Counted from the stretch's first letter, positions 22,400-33,823 are shown. The stretch: 64,000 nt of DNA from Mactra quadrangularis (GCA_025267735.1 CM046297.1:19742011-19806010); one strand, 5' to 3'. The notes: generated by a model from the letters alone, not told the origin. Numbers and translations are program-made.

Positions 22400-22885
22400 G
22401 TAAGTATCCAACATATATTTACATTCATAAATATCCCACATATATTTACATCAGTAAGTAACCCACATATATTTACATTTGTAAGTAATCCACAAATATT
22501 TACATCAGTAAGTGACCCAGATATATTTACATCAGTAAGTGACCCAGTATTTACATCAGTAAGTGACCCAGATATATTTACATCAGTAAGTGACCCAGAT
22601 ATATTTACATTTGTAAGTAACCCACTTATATTTACATCAGTAAGTAACCCACATATATTTACATCCGTAAGTAACCCACATATATTTACTTCCGTAAGTA
22701 ACCCACATATATTTACATCAGTAAGTAACCCACATATATTTACATCCGTAAGTAACCCACATATATTTACGTCAGTAAGTAACCCACATATATTAACATC
22801 CGTAAGTAACCCACATATATTTACATCAGTAAGTATTTGACATATATTTACATCCATAATTATCCCAGATATATTTACATCCATA
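22400..22885 (+). repeat. 27-bp minisatellite made of 5' splice-site copies
   Basis: About 18 units of GTAAGTAACCCACATATATT + TACATCA, starting exactly at the donor of the preceding exon. GTAAGT is kept in 16 units. One unit is 24 bp and the rest are 27, so length stays a multiple of three. In the exon frame it reads as SNPHIFTSV repeats with no stop until 22839-22841 (ATT TGA). The antisense strand is also open. Confidence 0.9.
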
Positions 22886-23232
22886 AGTACCTTAAAGGCT
22901 TTGTAAATAAATAATTTGTTTTTCCGGAGGATTTAAGATCTATTTATGAAATTTCATTTGTATGGGGCGCGGTCAAGTGGTTCTGAGATTGGACCTGTTA
23001 TCATTGGTTAGCCCTCTCTGTGTTGATTTGAATCTCATACAATATCTACCCTGTCATTTCCTTGAGCCAAAAGCTATTTTTTATTAATTCAATACTCCCT
23101 TGGGCTTCAAGAAGCTGACTCCAGAGGGATTGATATAACTTGTAAAAATATGATTTAAAGTTGATATAAGAATTGGCATAAACTAAATTCTCTGTCTTTT
23201 ACATTATTGTATGATTGTTTCTGTTTATTAAG
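22886..23232. other. Intron with decayed SINE-like piece
   Basis: 22970-23130 (GGTCAAGTGGTTCTGAGATTGG, TGATTTGAATCTC, CCTTGAGCCAAAAGC) resembles a decayed tRNA-SINE related to 11300-11530. Confidence 0.4.
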
Positions 23233-23286
23233 GCTGAGAAAAAAATTAAACAATTGGAAGATGAGAAGAAAGAAGAAAGACCAGAA
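23233..23286 (+). CDS. Exon, coiled coil
   Basis: Acceptor TTTATTAAG, donor GAA|GTAAGG, phase 0 to 0, 54 bp. Encodes AEKKIKQLEDEKKEERPE, a highly charged helix with heptad-like I/L spacing. Confidence 0.7.
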
Positions 23287-23324
23287 GTAAGGCATCTTTC
23301 ATGAATGTCTAGGGCATTTTTTCA

Positions 23325-23460
23325 GTATGTGGGGACGGGATTTTTGCCGTTGGAAAAAAGTCCATGAAATATCTAGTTGAAAAAATTGGAAAGCTATATA
23401 GTGTCCTTAATTTGAAATAATGACTTTATAAATGAGTACTTAAAATTGATTAAAAGTGCT
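23325..23460 (-). mobile_element. Fragment of the 8.9-kb hAT family
   Basis: Inverted match to part of 9830-9970 (TTTTTGCCGTTGGAAAAA, GAAATATCTAG, TATAGTGTCC). Confidence 0.6.
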
Positions 23461-23489
23461 AATTACCTTATTTAGAAATTTCTTAAAAA

Positions 23490-23945
23490 ATATTTTTTAC
23501 TGCAACTGTTTAATTTCTTAAGGTATTGACTTCAAACTTAAAATTTATGTTTCTAAACACAACCTCATCCCATGTGACTAGGTTCATAACTCCAAATACA
23601 ATTTTTCTCAAAATAGTCTCCCATTAACTTAAAATTATTCTCTTTTACTTAAATTAGATAAGGTTATATTTTCAAATTTTAAGAAAATTTACCATCAACC
23701 ACATTTCTTGTGACAAAAACATATTCCTACTTAGTCAAGCATGCTGTCTCCTTGACAGCTCTTTTGTTGATGGGTAGGTGAGTACTGGTTATAGACAATA
23801 GTCAAGGAAAGCTAGGTTAGGTTGTTATTAGAAATACGGTACTGTGAATACAATGGGATGATGTCACAGCTATGGTTTAATTATAACGCCGTTAAATGAC
23901 CTAAAAATGTGTTAACACGGGGTCAACTTCAATGAAAAAATAAGT
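23490..23945 (+). mobile_element. GCTCTTTTGTT-ending repeat piece followed by a SINE family 1 3' half
   Basis: 23490-23765 matches 19640-20037 (ATTGACTTCAAACTT, GTCTCCCATTAACTTAAAATT, AGCATGCTGTCTCC) and ends AGCTCTTTTGTT. 23770-23945 matches the 3' half of SINE family 1 (GGGTAGGTGAGTACTGG, ATGACCTAAAAATGTGTT), interrupted by about 65 bp near 23825-23890. Confidence 0.55.
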
Positions 23946-24008
23946 AAACAGCTCTTGCTTATTAACCTGGTAGTCAATAGTCTGAAAAGGAATAGTTTTC
24001 ATTTTTAT

Positions 24009-24605
24009 ACGCCCGTTTTGATAAAACAGTCGTATTATGTTATGCTGTTGTCCCTCTGTCTGTCTGTTTGTCTGTCTGTGCACAATTGCTTGTCCTGATA
24101 ATAACTCAAGAAAGGATGCACCTAAGTTCCTCAAGTTTTATGTGTGGATAGCCCTTGGGTGGAGGAGGTTCCCTATTGATTTTGAGACCCCTGGGTCAAA
24201 GGTCAAGGTCACTGGGACTTAAAACTTGTCCACCCAATAAGTGAACCACCAATGTACCTAGGTTCACCAAATTTTCTGTTAGAGTAGCCCATGTGTCAAA
24301 GATGTTCCCTTTTGGTGTTAGGGCCCCTGGGTCATAGGTCAAGGTCACAGTGGCGTCATATGGGAAAAAAACTTGTCCTGACAATAACTGAATAACCAAT
24401 CTACCTTGGTTCACCAAATTTTATGTGAAAATAGCCCTTGTGTCAAGGATGTTCCCAATTGGTTTTGGGGCCCCTGGGTCAAAGGTCAAGGTCACAGGGG
24501 CATCATATTGAAAAACCTTGTCCGGATGATAACTCAACAATGACTGTACTCAGGTTCACTAAATTTTATGTGAAGGTAGCCCATGCTTTTGGTTTTGGGT
24601 ATATA
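24009..24605 (+). mobile_element. Helentron/HINE-like element, family 2, 3'-truncated copy
   Basis: Starts TATACGCCCGTTTTGATAAAAC with a 5' hairpin, then a TCTG/CTGT-rich tract and units of about 145 bp. Two of its units have the exact 19-base motif GGGTCAAAGGTCAAGGTCA (24193-24211, 24476-24494) and a third (near 24333) has one mismatch. It breaks off in a TA-rich tract. Confidence 0.65.
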
Positions 24606-24675
24606 ATAATATATATGTATGTATTTATGTAAATATGTAATTATATATTTAAATCTAGATTACTTTACCTTGTAG

Positions 24676-24735
24676 CATTCAAATGAAAACAAAAAAATAG
24701 AGATACAATATATTGAGGAAATAGATCAACTTAGA
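24676..24735 (+). CDS. Exon, coiled coil
   Basis: Acceptor CCTTGTAG, donor AGA|GTAAGT, phase 0 to 0, 60 bp. Encodes HSNENKKIEIQYIEEIDQLR. Confidence 0.7.
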
Positions 24736-25217
24736 GTAAGTATACATGTTCCTTGTATTTACATCTACTGTGTTTTTCAAGACTGCTGCTGTTTAGTTTA
24801 TGTAGTCATTAATTTTGTGTACAATTAAGTATTTCTTAATCATTACCTAGAAAACATAGGCAATTGAATCATTAATGACTTAGTTGATAACAGTTTAAAT
24901 TATGCTGTACTATACCCTCAAAAGGTCTGTTTTGAAAAATGACTGTTTTTTTTAAAAAAAAATAGATTCTCAACTCTCAGGTTAATAACTCCAAATACAT
25001 TTGTTTCAGAATAATCTCTCCTTGAACTTAGAAATTTTTGTTAAAAAATATTTGTTTTTTTACTGCAATTGTTTTATTTCTGTAGGTATTAATTTCTATG
25101 ATAAGGGCACTGATTAGAAACAGTACGGAGTATTTTATTTTGGTCCAATGTGAGATAACCTGACGTCTTGAAAATCCTACTTGTAATTTCCATTTTGATG
25201 ATTTTTGAATTTTGTAG

Positions 25218-25298
25218 ACAGAAAATGGTGAATTAAAGAAAGAAGTAACTGAATTAAAGACACAGGTAGATCGATTAAAGAAAGATCTTCTTGAACAG
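25218..25298 (+). CDS. Exon, coiled coil
   Basis: Acceptor TTTTGTAG, donor CAG|GTTTGT, phase 0 to 0, 81 bp. Encodes a clear heptad helix: ELKKEVTELKTQVDRLKKDL, then LEQ. Confidence 0.75.
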
Positions 25299-25920
25299 GT
25301 TTGTTATTTCTTCATCTCTGTCTGTCTGTTGAAATGACGTGAAATCTGAGGCAACCCTTATAAATGACCACTTTTCAATTGCAGACACCTCTTAACCACA
25401 GTCACTTTTTTAACAACAGTTACTTTTAATAGTGGACATCTCTTTATTACAGCTAACTTTAAACCTTTTATAGCAGACATGCTTAATTAAACAATGTTTT
25501 AACTTCAGCAGCTACAAGTTCTCTGAGCGGTGCTATTTTCAAATGCAAATAACTAATTTGACATTATCCCAGGCTATTGACTGTTAACTGGAAGGTTTCA
25601 TTGAAAATGGCTTTTCTGGCATGATAATTGGTGCAGAAGCTAGCATGCTCTTCTAGAAATCCAGCTATAATAGTTCTCTTCCTTGACATGGCTAGATAGG
25701 CCAAGCAAATCCTTCTTATAGAAATGTTTGAGACAATCCAGTTAGCCATGATGGCAATATTAATGGGCTATGTAAAAATTAAATAGTAACAGCAACCTGA
25801 CCTTAAATAATTGAAAATCTTAGATGGTTTTATAATGATTTTACAGTAATATACAAAATTATCAACTATCCTGACTATATGAAATCAATTACATGCATAC
25901 ATGTACAATCAAAATAAATT
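25299..25920. other. Intron, no gene seen
   Basis: No delimitable repeat. The minus frame 25564-25749 has no support. Confidence 0.4.
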
Positions 25921-26522
25921 ATGGAGAGACAGGGACGTGCCCTTAGTGAGGAGAAAGAAATGTGCTATGAATGTGAAAAATTACATAAATCAAATGTAAA
26001 GCTTTCAGATAAACTATGTGCCATTGAAACAGAACTTAATACTAAAATAAAGGAACAAGAAACTGTGTATAAAACTGAAGTTGAAGCACTTCAGAAAAAT
26101 ATGGCGGACACAGCATCTAAGTCTGAAAAACTTACAACTGAGTTCTCCTCTCAAATACCTTCATTAAAATCTGTGATAGAAAAAGAGAAGGCTATATGTA
26201 ATGAATTACGAGTGAAGTGTGAACAACAAGATGAGGAAATTGATTATCTAAGAAAAGAAATTGGTTGTCTGAAAGAAAGTGAAACAAGGTTGATAGATTC
26301 TCACAAAGGTGAACTTCAAACTTTGAGAGAAACCCTTGAAGCTGAAAGTGCTGAAAAAGTGGAACTATACATGTCACAAGTTGAGTCTAAAATCAAAGGT
26401 GAAAAAGATGAAAGTTTGATTAAACTACAAGAAACAATTGATGAAAATGTTAGTGAAATTACTAAACTGACCTCCATTAATAAAGAATTGACTGAGAAAC
26501 TTGAGGCCTGTAATAGTGAACA
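25921..26522 (+). CDS. Large coiled-coil exon, possible alternative first exon
   Basis: An open frame of about 200 codons, rich in E, K, L and with long heptad runs (for example KEIGCLKESETRLIDSHKGE), ends at a consensus donor CAG|GTAGAT in phase 0. The upstream limit is unclear. An in-frame TAA at 25915 precedes ATG 25921, and no pyrimidine-rich acceptor is present. Either the ATG starts an alternative first exon, or a weak acceptor after AGACAG (25932) joins it in phase 0 to the previous exon. The frame reads on as intron after 26522 and stops at 26583. Confidence 0.6.
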
Positions 26523-28774
26523 GGTAGATCATACCCTATACATGAATTGTCGGCCTAGGGGTAGGCTAAGTTATTACTGGTGATTGAAAAGTGTCCAGGA
26601 AACCTACAGTTGACAGAGCTGCTTGTCAGGTATCCCCTTATCATTTAAAACAAAAGGCAAAAATAAGCATGACTATGCTCCATGGAGACAGATTTCTGTA
26701 TTACAAATTTAAAGATAATCATTTTGATGGCAAAGTTCTATATGTAGATATGTGTAAAGCATTACATTTTAATTATCAAGTAAAAACTGCCTACAGTGTT
26801 AACTTTTAATACTATGGAGGCATATTTTTACGTGCAAAATAAGTATAACATTGACATTTTCATGTTATAAATCAATTAAATGTGGATTACTTAGCTATAA
26901 AAGTTAATTTATTTCATATGAAATATTTTATATTTTTATATTTAAATAAATTATTCCAGCATAATAAGTGAGGTACCATTTTGTCACTTAAACCTGTTGT
27001 ATCAAAGGACCTAAATAGTGGATACATGTAACCTACATTAAAAGGGTTAATTCACTTAATTGAGCTACATCCTTTTGAAATTAAGATTTGTCTTCAAAGC
27101 AATCTATTATTTTAAGATAAGCCTTGTCATGAGCAAAACATAGTCAAAAAGAAAAATCTTGCTCTTTTTTTTACTGTACTTGTTGCACCGTGCCTTCTTT
27201 TATTTTACACTGCTCTCAAAAATGTTTTTCATGCAACAGTGTACTGCAGGCATGGAGTTTCCAAATTTGTAAAACCTTTTTGGGGCTGTATCAATATACT
27301 GGAATATTGCAAGAGTGATGTTACGTTTTTAGTCCATAAATTTTGAAACATCCCTCATTGCCTTAACGATCGTATATTTGTGTATTAGATTAGATTATTC
27401 GCAGGGAATGGCAGAGGAGTTCCTAATTTATTGTTCTGTAACGCTCTGTAACGTTCGCGGTAATTTAACACGCTACTGTATATATACAAAGATGCAATCA
27501 GTAGCTGTATGTAAAATTTGCAACGTTTGCAATTAAATCTAAAAGCACAAAATATATTGTAGCAAATATCGCTATATGATACCAGCGTATTGCAAAATAT
27601 TGCGGTACGCTTCTGGCATATCGTGACAGCCCTAAATTTCAATGCTTGATCAGTGTTTATTCGAGAAATTGATATAAAGTGTCATCCAAAATTACCTTTA
27701 CTCATCCATAAATGTCTGTATTTATTTGATTTTTACCGAACCTGAGTCAATAGCACAATTGGCAGTGCGCCAGGATTTAGAATCTCGTGTGCCAAGGGTA
27801 TACGGGTTCGAATCCCACCCGAGAAGGTTACAGTTACTTGTATAACAATTTCTATTTTCAAGTTATTAAGTTAGTAGCATTAGTCCTCGTTCTGATGTCA
27901 CAATTTATTTTAAAAGTCCTTCTATGTTAAACACCTTATATAAAGTCTAATGGTATCTATGAAATCCCAGTATATGTACAAGTGTATAGGTATTTTTGAA
28001 TGGCACTGTAAAGAGGGAATTACGACCAGACCTTTGAAAATTGAGAGGTGACATGAATTGAAATGTTCGATAGTCCACATAACTGGAATTGCCGCATACA
28101 AAAAGGTTCAATAAACTGTGCAGTTTTTAAAACATTTTTCTTTAAAGTAATGTTAGATATAACTCTAAGTGTTTGTAGTTCCTGCTTAAAATGGTCATAC
28201 ACCTTCAACAGGAATGCCAGTTGCAGAAATAAACATTTTAAACAAAGATGGCCCGGCACATGATGAATATTACATTTAGTAGTACATATGTTGCTGCCAG
28301 TAAGAAATTGCCAGTAAGAAAATTCATCATTCTTGGAATTATTAAAACTGCGTAAAATAATGTGCAATAGGGAACATTTGTTTGAACTGAAGTTTCCTGA
28401 AGCATTGCTTGCTAATTTAAGAACATGTTTTTATAGCTTAACCAAAAGTACTAATGTATATTTTTTGTCAACTAACAATAGCATGGGTCGTGAAATATAT
28501 GACATTGTGTCCAAATGATTGAAAGAGTTTGGCTTTCATGGAATAAATGCTGAACTGAACAATAACAGTGTTAAGATATGAAATGTTGCCAAAAAAGTGA
28601 TTTTGACGATTTTTAGCTGATTTTAAGATTTAATTCGTGATTGCTAAAACGATTCAAAAGATGGTTTTGGTAAATATATGCTGAAAAGAACCCAGTAATT
28701 CTTGTACAATTGGCGGGGTAGAAAAATTACTTAAATTGAGGTTTATCCTGGAAAATTCAGGAGAGTTGGAAGCT
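26523..28774. other. Intron; old repeats only
   Basis: 27110-27160 resembles the 3' end of family 3 (AAGATAAGCCTTGTCATGA). 27320-27425 is the second copy of the repeat at 4575-4672. 27540-27640 matches the hAT-like MITE at 54391 (ATATCGTGACAGCCCTA). 27737-27832 is a SINE family 1 5' part with a perfect B box (GGTTCGAATCC). No further exon seen. Confidence 0.5.
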
Positions 28775-29445
28775 CTGGTACATAGTACCAGTCTGACTTT
28801 ACACTGGTCAAATAGGTACATGGTACATAGTACCAGTCTGACTTTACACTGGTCAAATAGGTACATGGTACATACATGTAGTACCAGTCTGACTATACAC
28901 TGGTCAAATAGGTACATGGATCAATGTACCAGTCTAACTTTACGCTGTACATGTTGATTTATAGTTCCAACCTGCCTGACTTTACACTTTTTAAATAGAT
29001 ACATGGTACCAGTCTGACTTTACACTGGTCAATTAGGTACATGGTACAATGTACCAGTCTTACTTTACTTTATACACATTGATACATGGTACCAATCTGA
29101 CTTCACAATGTGAACATTGATACATGGTACCAGTCTGACTTTCAAATGTGAACATTGATATATGGTACCAATCTGACTTCACAATGTGAACATTGATATA
29201 TGGTACCAGTCTAACTTTCCAATGTGAACATTGATACATGGTACCAGTCTGACTTTACACTGTTCACATGAATACTTAGTACCTGTCTTACTTAACCTGG
29301 TTTAAATTGATACATGACACCAGGCTTACTTTACACTGTACATGTTGATACATGTTACCTGTCAACTTTACACTGTACACATTGATTTTCAGTTTCAGTT
29401 ACCGGTTTGACTTTACACTGGTCAATTCGTGTTCCAATCTGACTT
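28775..29445 (+). repeat. Minisatellite with GGTACCAGTCTGACTTTACAC units, block 1
   Basis: Irregular tandem units of about 35-45 bp carrying ACATGGTACCAGTCTGAC and TTTACACTG. Units near 28780-28920 are almost identical; later ones are diverged. Further blocks of the same repeat are at 29590-29870, 32565-33020, 33150-33300, 33824-33930 and 34100-34360. Confidence 0.9.
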
Positions 29446-29524
29446 TCCATTCCGCTCTTATTTTTTCCTTGCTCTCTTTCTCATTTCAAAAATATCCTTT
29501 AAAAGTTGTTTTCTTTCTTTTCAG

Positions 29525-29575
29525 CAGAAGCCTAGAAAAAGTCTTTTCAGTAATACACAAGAAAGTGAAGTTGAA
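29525..29575 (+). CDS. Paralogous exon 1 of 3, basic then acidic
   Basis: Acceptor TTTCTTTTCAG, donor GAA|GTAAGT, phase 0 to 0, 51 bp. Encodes QKPRKSLFSNTQESEVE. It shares the pattern x-(K/R)-(K/R)-x-L-(F/Y) and an E-rich end with exons 33085-33141 and 34026-34079, and the flanking introns match as well. Confidence 0.75.
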
Positions 29576-29872
29576 GTAAGTGTATTATTATAACATTTCA
29601 CTGCTCACATTGCTACATAGTTCCAGTTTTACTTTACACTGTTCACTATGTGTTTGGTAACAGTCTGGCTTTACGCTGTACGCATTGGTACATAGTACCA
29701 GTCTGACTTTACGCTGTTTTCATTGATACACGGTACCAGTCTGATTATTTACATTACACATTGATACATGGTATCAGTCTGGCATAACACTACACACATT
29801 GATATATGGTACCAGTCTGACTTTACACTGGTCAATTTGTGTTCTAAGCTAGCTTTCCATTCTGCTCTTATT

Positions 29873-32539
29873 ATACGCCCGTTTTGAAAAAACGGACGTA
29901 TTATGTTATGATGTTGTCCGTCTGTCCGTCTGTCCGTCCGTCCGTCCGTCCGTCTGTCCGTCTGTCAGTCTGTCAGTCTGTCCGTCTGTCCGTGGACAAT
30001 TGCTTGTCCGGATGATAACTCAAGAAAGGATGTACCTAGGTTCCTAAAATTTTATGTGTGGATAGCCCTTGGGTGGAGGAGGTTCCCTATTGATTTTGAG
30101 ACCCCAGGGTCAAAGGTCAAGGTCACTGGGACTTAAAATAGGTAAAACTTGTCCGGACAATAACTCAACAACGACTGTACCGAGGTTCACAAAATTTTAT
30201 GTAAAAGTAGCTCATGTGTCAAAGATGTTCCCTATTGGTTTTGGGGCCCCTGGGTCAAAGGTCAAGGTCACAGGGGCCTCATATAGGTAAAAAACTTGTC
30301 CTGACAATAACTGAACAACCAATCTATCTAGATTCACCCAATTTTAGGTGAGAGTAGCCCTTGTGTCAAGAATGTTTCCTGTAGGTTTTGGGGCCCCTGG
30401 GTCAAAGGTCAAGGTCACAAGGGCATCATATTGAAAAACCTTGTCCGGACAATAACTCTACAACCACTGTACCTAGGTTCACAAAATTTTATGTGAAGGT
30501 AGCCCATGTGTCAAGGATATGCCCTATAGGTCTATGGGGCCCCAGGTTCAAAGGTCAAGGTCACAGAGGCATCATATGAAAAAACTTTGTCCAGACAATA
30601 ACTGAACCACCAATGTACCTAGGTTCACCAAATTTTATGTGAGAGTAGCCCATGTGTCAAGGATATGCTCTATTAGTTTTGAGGCCCCTGGGTCAAAGGT
30701 CAAGGTCACAGGGGCATCATATCGAAAAACATTGTCCTGGTAATAACTCAACAATGACTGTACCTAGGTTCACCAAATTTCATGTGAGAGTAGCCCATGT
30801 GTCAAGGATATGCCTTATTGGTTTTGGGGAAACAGGGTTAAGTTTAAACCTTCAACCAGAAGATATCAAATTACCAAGCAGTGACTTCAAATGTTCAATC
30901 AATATGTTAATAAAGTCAAAATGGCAAACAATAAAAAACTTGTCCGGACAATAACTGAACCACCAATGTACCTAGGTTCACCAAATTTTATGTGAGAGTA
31001 GCCCTTGTGTCAAGGATATGCCCTATAGGTTTTGGGGCCCCTGGGTCAAAGGTCAAGGTCACAGGGGCATCATATTGAAAAACCTTGTCCGGACAATAAC
31101 TCAACAACAACTGCATCTAGGTTCACAAAATTTTATGTAAAGGTAGCTCTTGTGTCAAGGATGCGCCCTATAGGTTTTGGGGCCCCAGGTTCAAAGGTCA
31201 AGGTCACAGAGGCATCATATGGAAAAAATTTGTCCAGACAATAACTGAACCACCAATGTACCTAGGTTCACCAAATTTTATGTGAGAGTAGCCCATGTGT
31301 CAAGGATATGCTCTATTAGTTTTGAGGCCCCTGGGTCAAAGGTCAAGGTCACAGGGGCATCATATCGAAAAACATTGTCCTGGTAATAACTCAACAATGA
31401 CTGTTCCTAGGTTTACCAAATTTCATGTGAGAGTAGCTCATGTGTCAAGGATGTGCCTTATTAGTTTTGGGGAAACAGGGTTAAGTTTAAACCTTCAGCC
31501 AGAAGATATCAAATTACCAAGCAGTGACTTCAAATGTTCAATCAATATGTTATAAAGTCAAAATGGCAAGCAGTAAAACCTTGTCCGGACAATAACTGAA
31601 CCACCAATGTACCTAGGTTCACCAAATTTTATGTGAGAGTAGCCCTTGTGTCACGGATATGCTCTATTGGTTTTGGGGCCCCTGGGTCAAAGGTCAAGGT
31701 CACAGGGTCATCATTCAAATGTTCAATCAATATGTTAATAAAGTCAAAATGGCAAACAATGGAAATAATGCTATATTAAATAAGTAACATGAAATTAGTT
31801 CACCAAATTTTATGTGAGGGTAGCCCATGTGTCAAGGATGTTCCCTATTGGTGTTGAGGCGCCTAGGTCACAGGTGAAGGTCACAGGGGCCATCATATGG
31901 AAAAACCTTGTCTGGACAATAACTTAACAATGATTGTACTTAGGTTAACAAATTTTATGTGGATCAACCCATTTGTCAATGAATAATGTGCTGATAGCTC
32001 TTTTGTAGAGGATGTTCCCTTTTGATTTGGAGACCCCAGGGTCAAAAGTCAAAGTCACTGGGACTTAATTTGTATTGAAACATTTTCTGGACAATAACTC
32101 AATAATGATTGTACCTAGGCTCATCGAATTTTATTTAAGGGTAGCCTAAATGTCTAGCATATGCTTCTTTGGTTTTAGGGCCCTGAGTGAAAGGTCAAAG
32201 TCACAAGGAAATCATGAGGAAAAACCTTTTCCAACAACCAACTTTATCTAAGATTAATCACCAAATTTTATTTATCAATACTCTTTGGTTCAAGGGTGAG
32301 AACTTTTGGTTCTGAAGCCCCAGGGTCAAGGTCACTGGAAGTTTGTGTGGGAAAACTTTTTGCCAGTGATTACTCAACCATGGCTGTACCTAGGTTCTCA
32401 AAATCTTTGCTTTGGATATCCCTCCAGTTAAGGACCTATTCCTGGGTCATTGGTCAAGGTCACAGGGACTTCATATGAGATAGAACACAGCATGGACTGC
32501 ACACGGGCGTATAATGCCCCGCCCAGCGGAGCTCTTGTT
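29873..32539 (+). mobile_element. Helentron/HINE-like element, family 2, full length
   Basis: The 5' terminus ATACGCCCG (29873-29881) begins a hairpin (CCCGTTTT/AAAACGG) and is followed by CCGT/CTGT repeats (29925-29995). The body is about 16 diverged units of roughly 145 bp. Near the end CGGGCGTAT (32504-32512) is the inverted copy of the 5' terminus, then the hairpin CCGC/GCGG (32519-32529) and the terminus CTCTTGTT. Comparison with the paralogous intron at 33950-33970, which lacks it, shows a clean insertion in T-rich DNA with no obvious target duplication. There is no protein, so it would need a Helentron helicase in trans. Confidence 0.75.
30107..31702 (+). promoter_or_regulatory. Seven exact copies of a DR1 plus extended half-site motif
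   Basis: GGGTCAAAGGTCAAGGTCA occurs at 30107, 30252, 30399, 30690, 31043, 31333 and 31684. It contains a DR1 (GGGTCA A AGGTCA) and an overlapping TCAAGGTCA, the extended half-site known for ERR/SF-1-type receptors. Variants with one or more changes are in the remaining units. Function is inference; the motif may simply be part of the repeat consensus. Confidence 0.5.
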
Positions 32540-32564
32540 TTTTTCTTGCTCTCTTTCTCATATG

Positions 32565-33020
32565 AAAAATATCAGTCTGACTTTACACTGGTCAAATAAA
32601 TAAATGGATCAATGTACCAGTCTAACTTTATGCTGTACATGTTGATATATAGTTCCAGCCTGCCTGACTTTACACTTTTTTATAGAAACATGGTACCAGT
32701 CTGACTTTACACTGTACTCATTGATACATGGTACCAATCTGACTTCACAATGTGAACAATGATACATGGTACCAGTCTGACTTTACATTGTTAACATCAA
32801 TACTTAGTACCTGTCTTACTTAACCTGGTTTAAATTGATACATGACACCAGTCTGACTTTACACTGTACATGTTGATACATGTTACCTGTCAACTTTACA
32901 CTGTACACATTGATTTTCAGTTTCAGTTTGACTTTACTCTGTACTCATTGATACATGGTACCGGTTTGACTTTGCACTGGTCAATTCATGTTCTAATCTG
33001 ACTTTCCATTCTGCTCTTAT
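32565..33020 (+). repeat. GGTACCAGTCTGAC minisatellite, block 3
   Basis: Same units as 28775-29445, in the same order of variants (TTCCAGCCTGCCTGAC, CTTACTTAACCTGG, CATGTTACCTGTCAAC), so a whole segment was duplicated along with the exon it precedes. Confidence 0.85.
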
Positions 33021-33084
33021 TTTTTTCCTTGCTCTCTTTCTCATTTGAAAAATATCATTTTAAAGTTGTTTTCTTTCATTTCAG

Positions 33085-33141
33085 CGGAGCCCGAAGAGAA
33101 AAACATTATTCATGGATGATTCCACAGCACCTGAAGTTGAA
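33085..33141 (+). CDS. Paralogous exon 2 of 3
   Basis: Acceptor CATTTCAG, donor GAA|GTAAGT, phase 0 to 0, 57 bp. Encodes RSPKRKTLFMDDSTAPEVE. The 60 bases before and 45 after match those of exon 29525-29575 almost exactly. Confidence 0.75.
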
Positions 33142-33301
33142 GTAAGTGTATTATTATAACATTTCACTGCTCACATTGCTACATAGTACCAGTTTAATTT
33201 TACACTGTTCACAATGTGTATGGTAACAGTTTAGCTTTACGCTGTATGCATTGGTACATAGTACCAGTCTGACTTTACGCTGTTTACATTGATACACGGT
33301 A

Positions 33302-33823
33302 TAGTAAGATTTCTTTCACCTTACGAAGGTCAAAGTGCATTGAATATTCATGAAAAAGATCCAAATGCGGTGAACAGGTGTGCAATACAATACTAGCAAG
33401 CGTTAATTACAATTACTTATAATATGGTGTCGGTGTTATATACATTATCCAAGTTTTTCTCCCTCGTGATTCTCTTGCACACGAAGAGTGTATATAACTA
33501 CCCAAATGATTTTAAAGTGTTAGTTAGGTCATCATGTCTGAAACGTGTAAGCACGCGAAAAATTGTCAAAAAATGTAATATATTTACTTATATTATATAA
33601 CCACCGACCACTGTGTCGAAAACGTTATTTTAGACACAGCTGTATCCACTGTGCTAAGCCTCTTTCGATAATTGAAGTTATAAATATGATTACAATTTAA
33701 CATTGACCAAGGGGAATAAATCCTCGGAGAATAAACCTTCCGAACAACCTCTTTTATAATGGTTTAGTCCATATTTACAAAGGTAAGCGCCGTGACCTTC
33801 GTAAGGTGAAAGAAATCTTACTA
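33302..33823. mobile_element. TA-flanked DNA transposon, 522 bp, with long perfect inverted ends
   Basis: The first 31 bases (TAGTAAGATTTCTTTCACCT...) are the exact reverse complement of the last 31. TA is duplicated at 33300-33301 and 33824-33825, and removing the element restores the minisatellite unit (CACGGTACCAGTCTG). Non-coding; Tc1/mariner-like by the target site. The TIR identity means it is young. Confidence 0.9.

Noticed and set aside
22381..22884. 167-codon minus-strand frame with TDVNICGLL repeats
   Set aside because: It is the antisense of the 27-bp minisatellite; openness follows from the triplet unit length.
22400..22885. CRISPR-like array
   Set aside because: Units are head-to-tail without unique spacers and follow a eukaryotic splice donor.
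26591..26809. 72-codon frame after the large coiled-coil exon
   Set aside because: No acceptor in front and no domain; likely intron.
29873..32539. Coding frames with GQRSRSQGHHIEKPCPDNNS-type repeats
   Set aside because: Short frames recur because the 145-bp unit repeats; each is broken and none has splice support.
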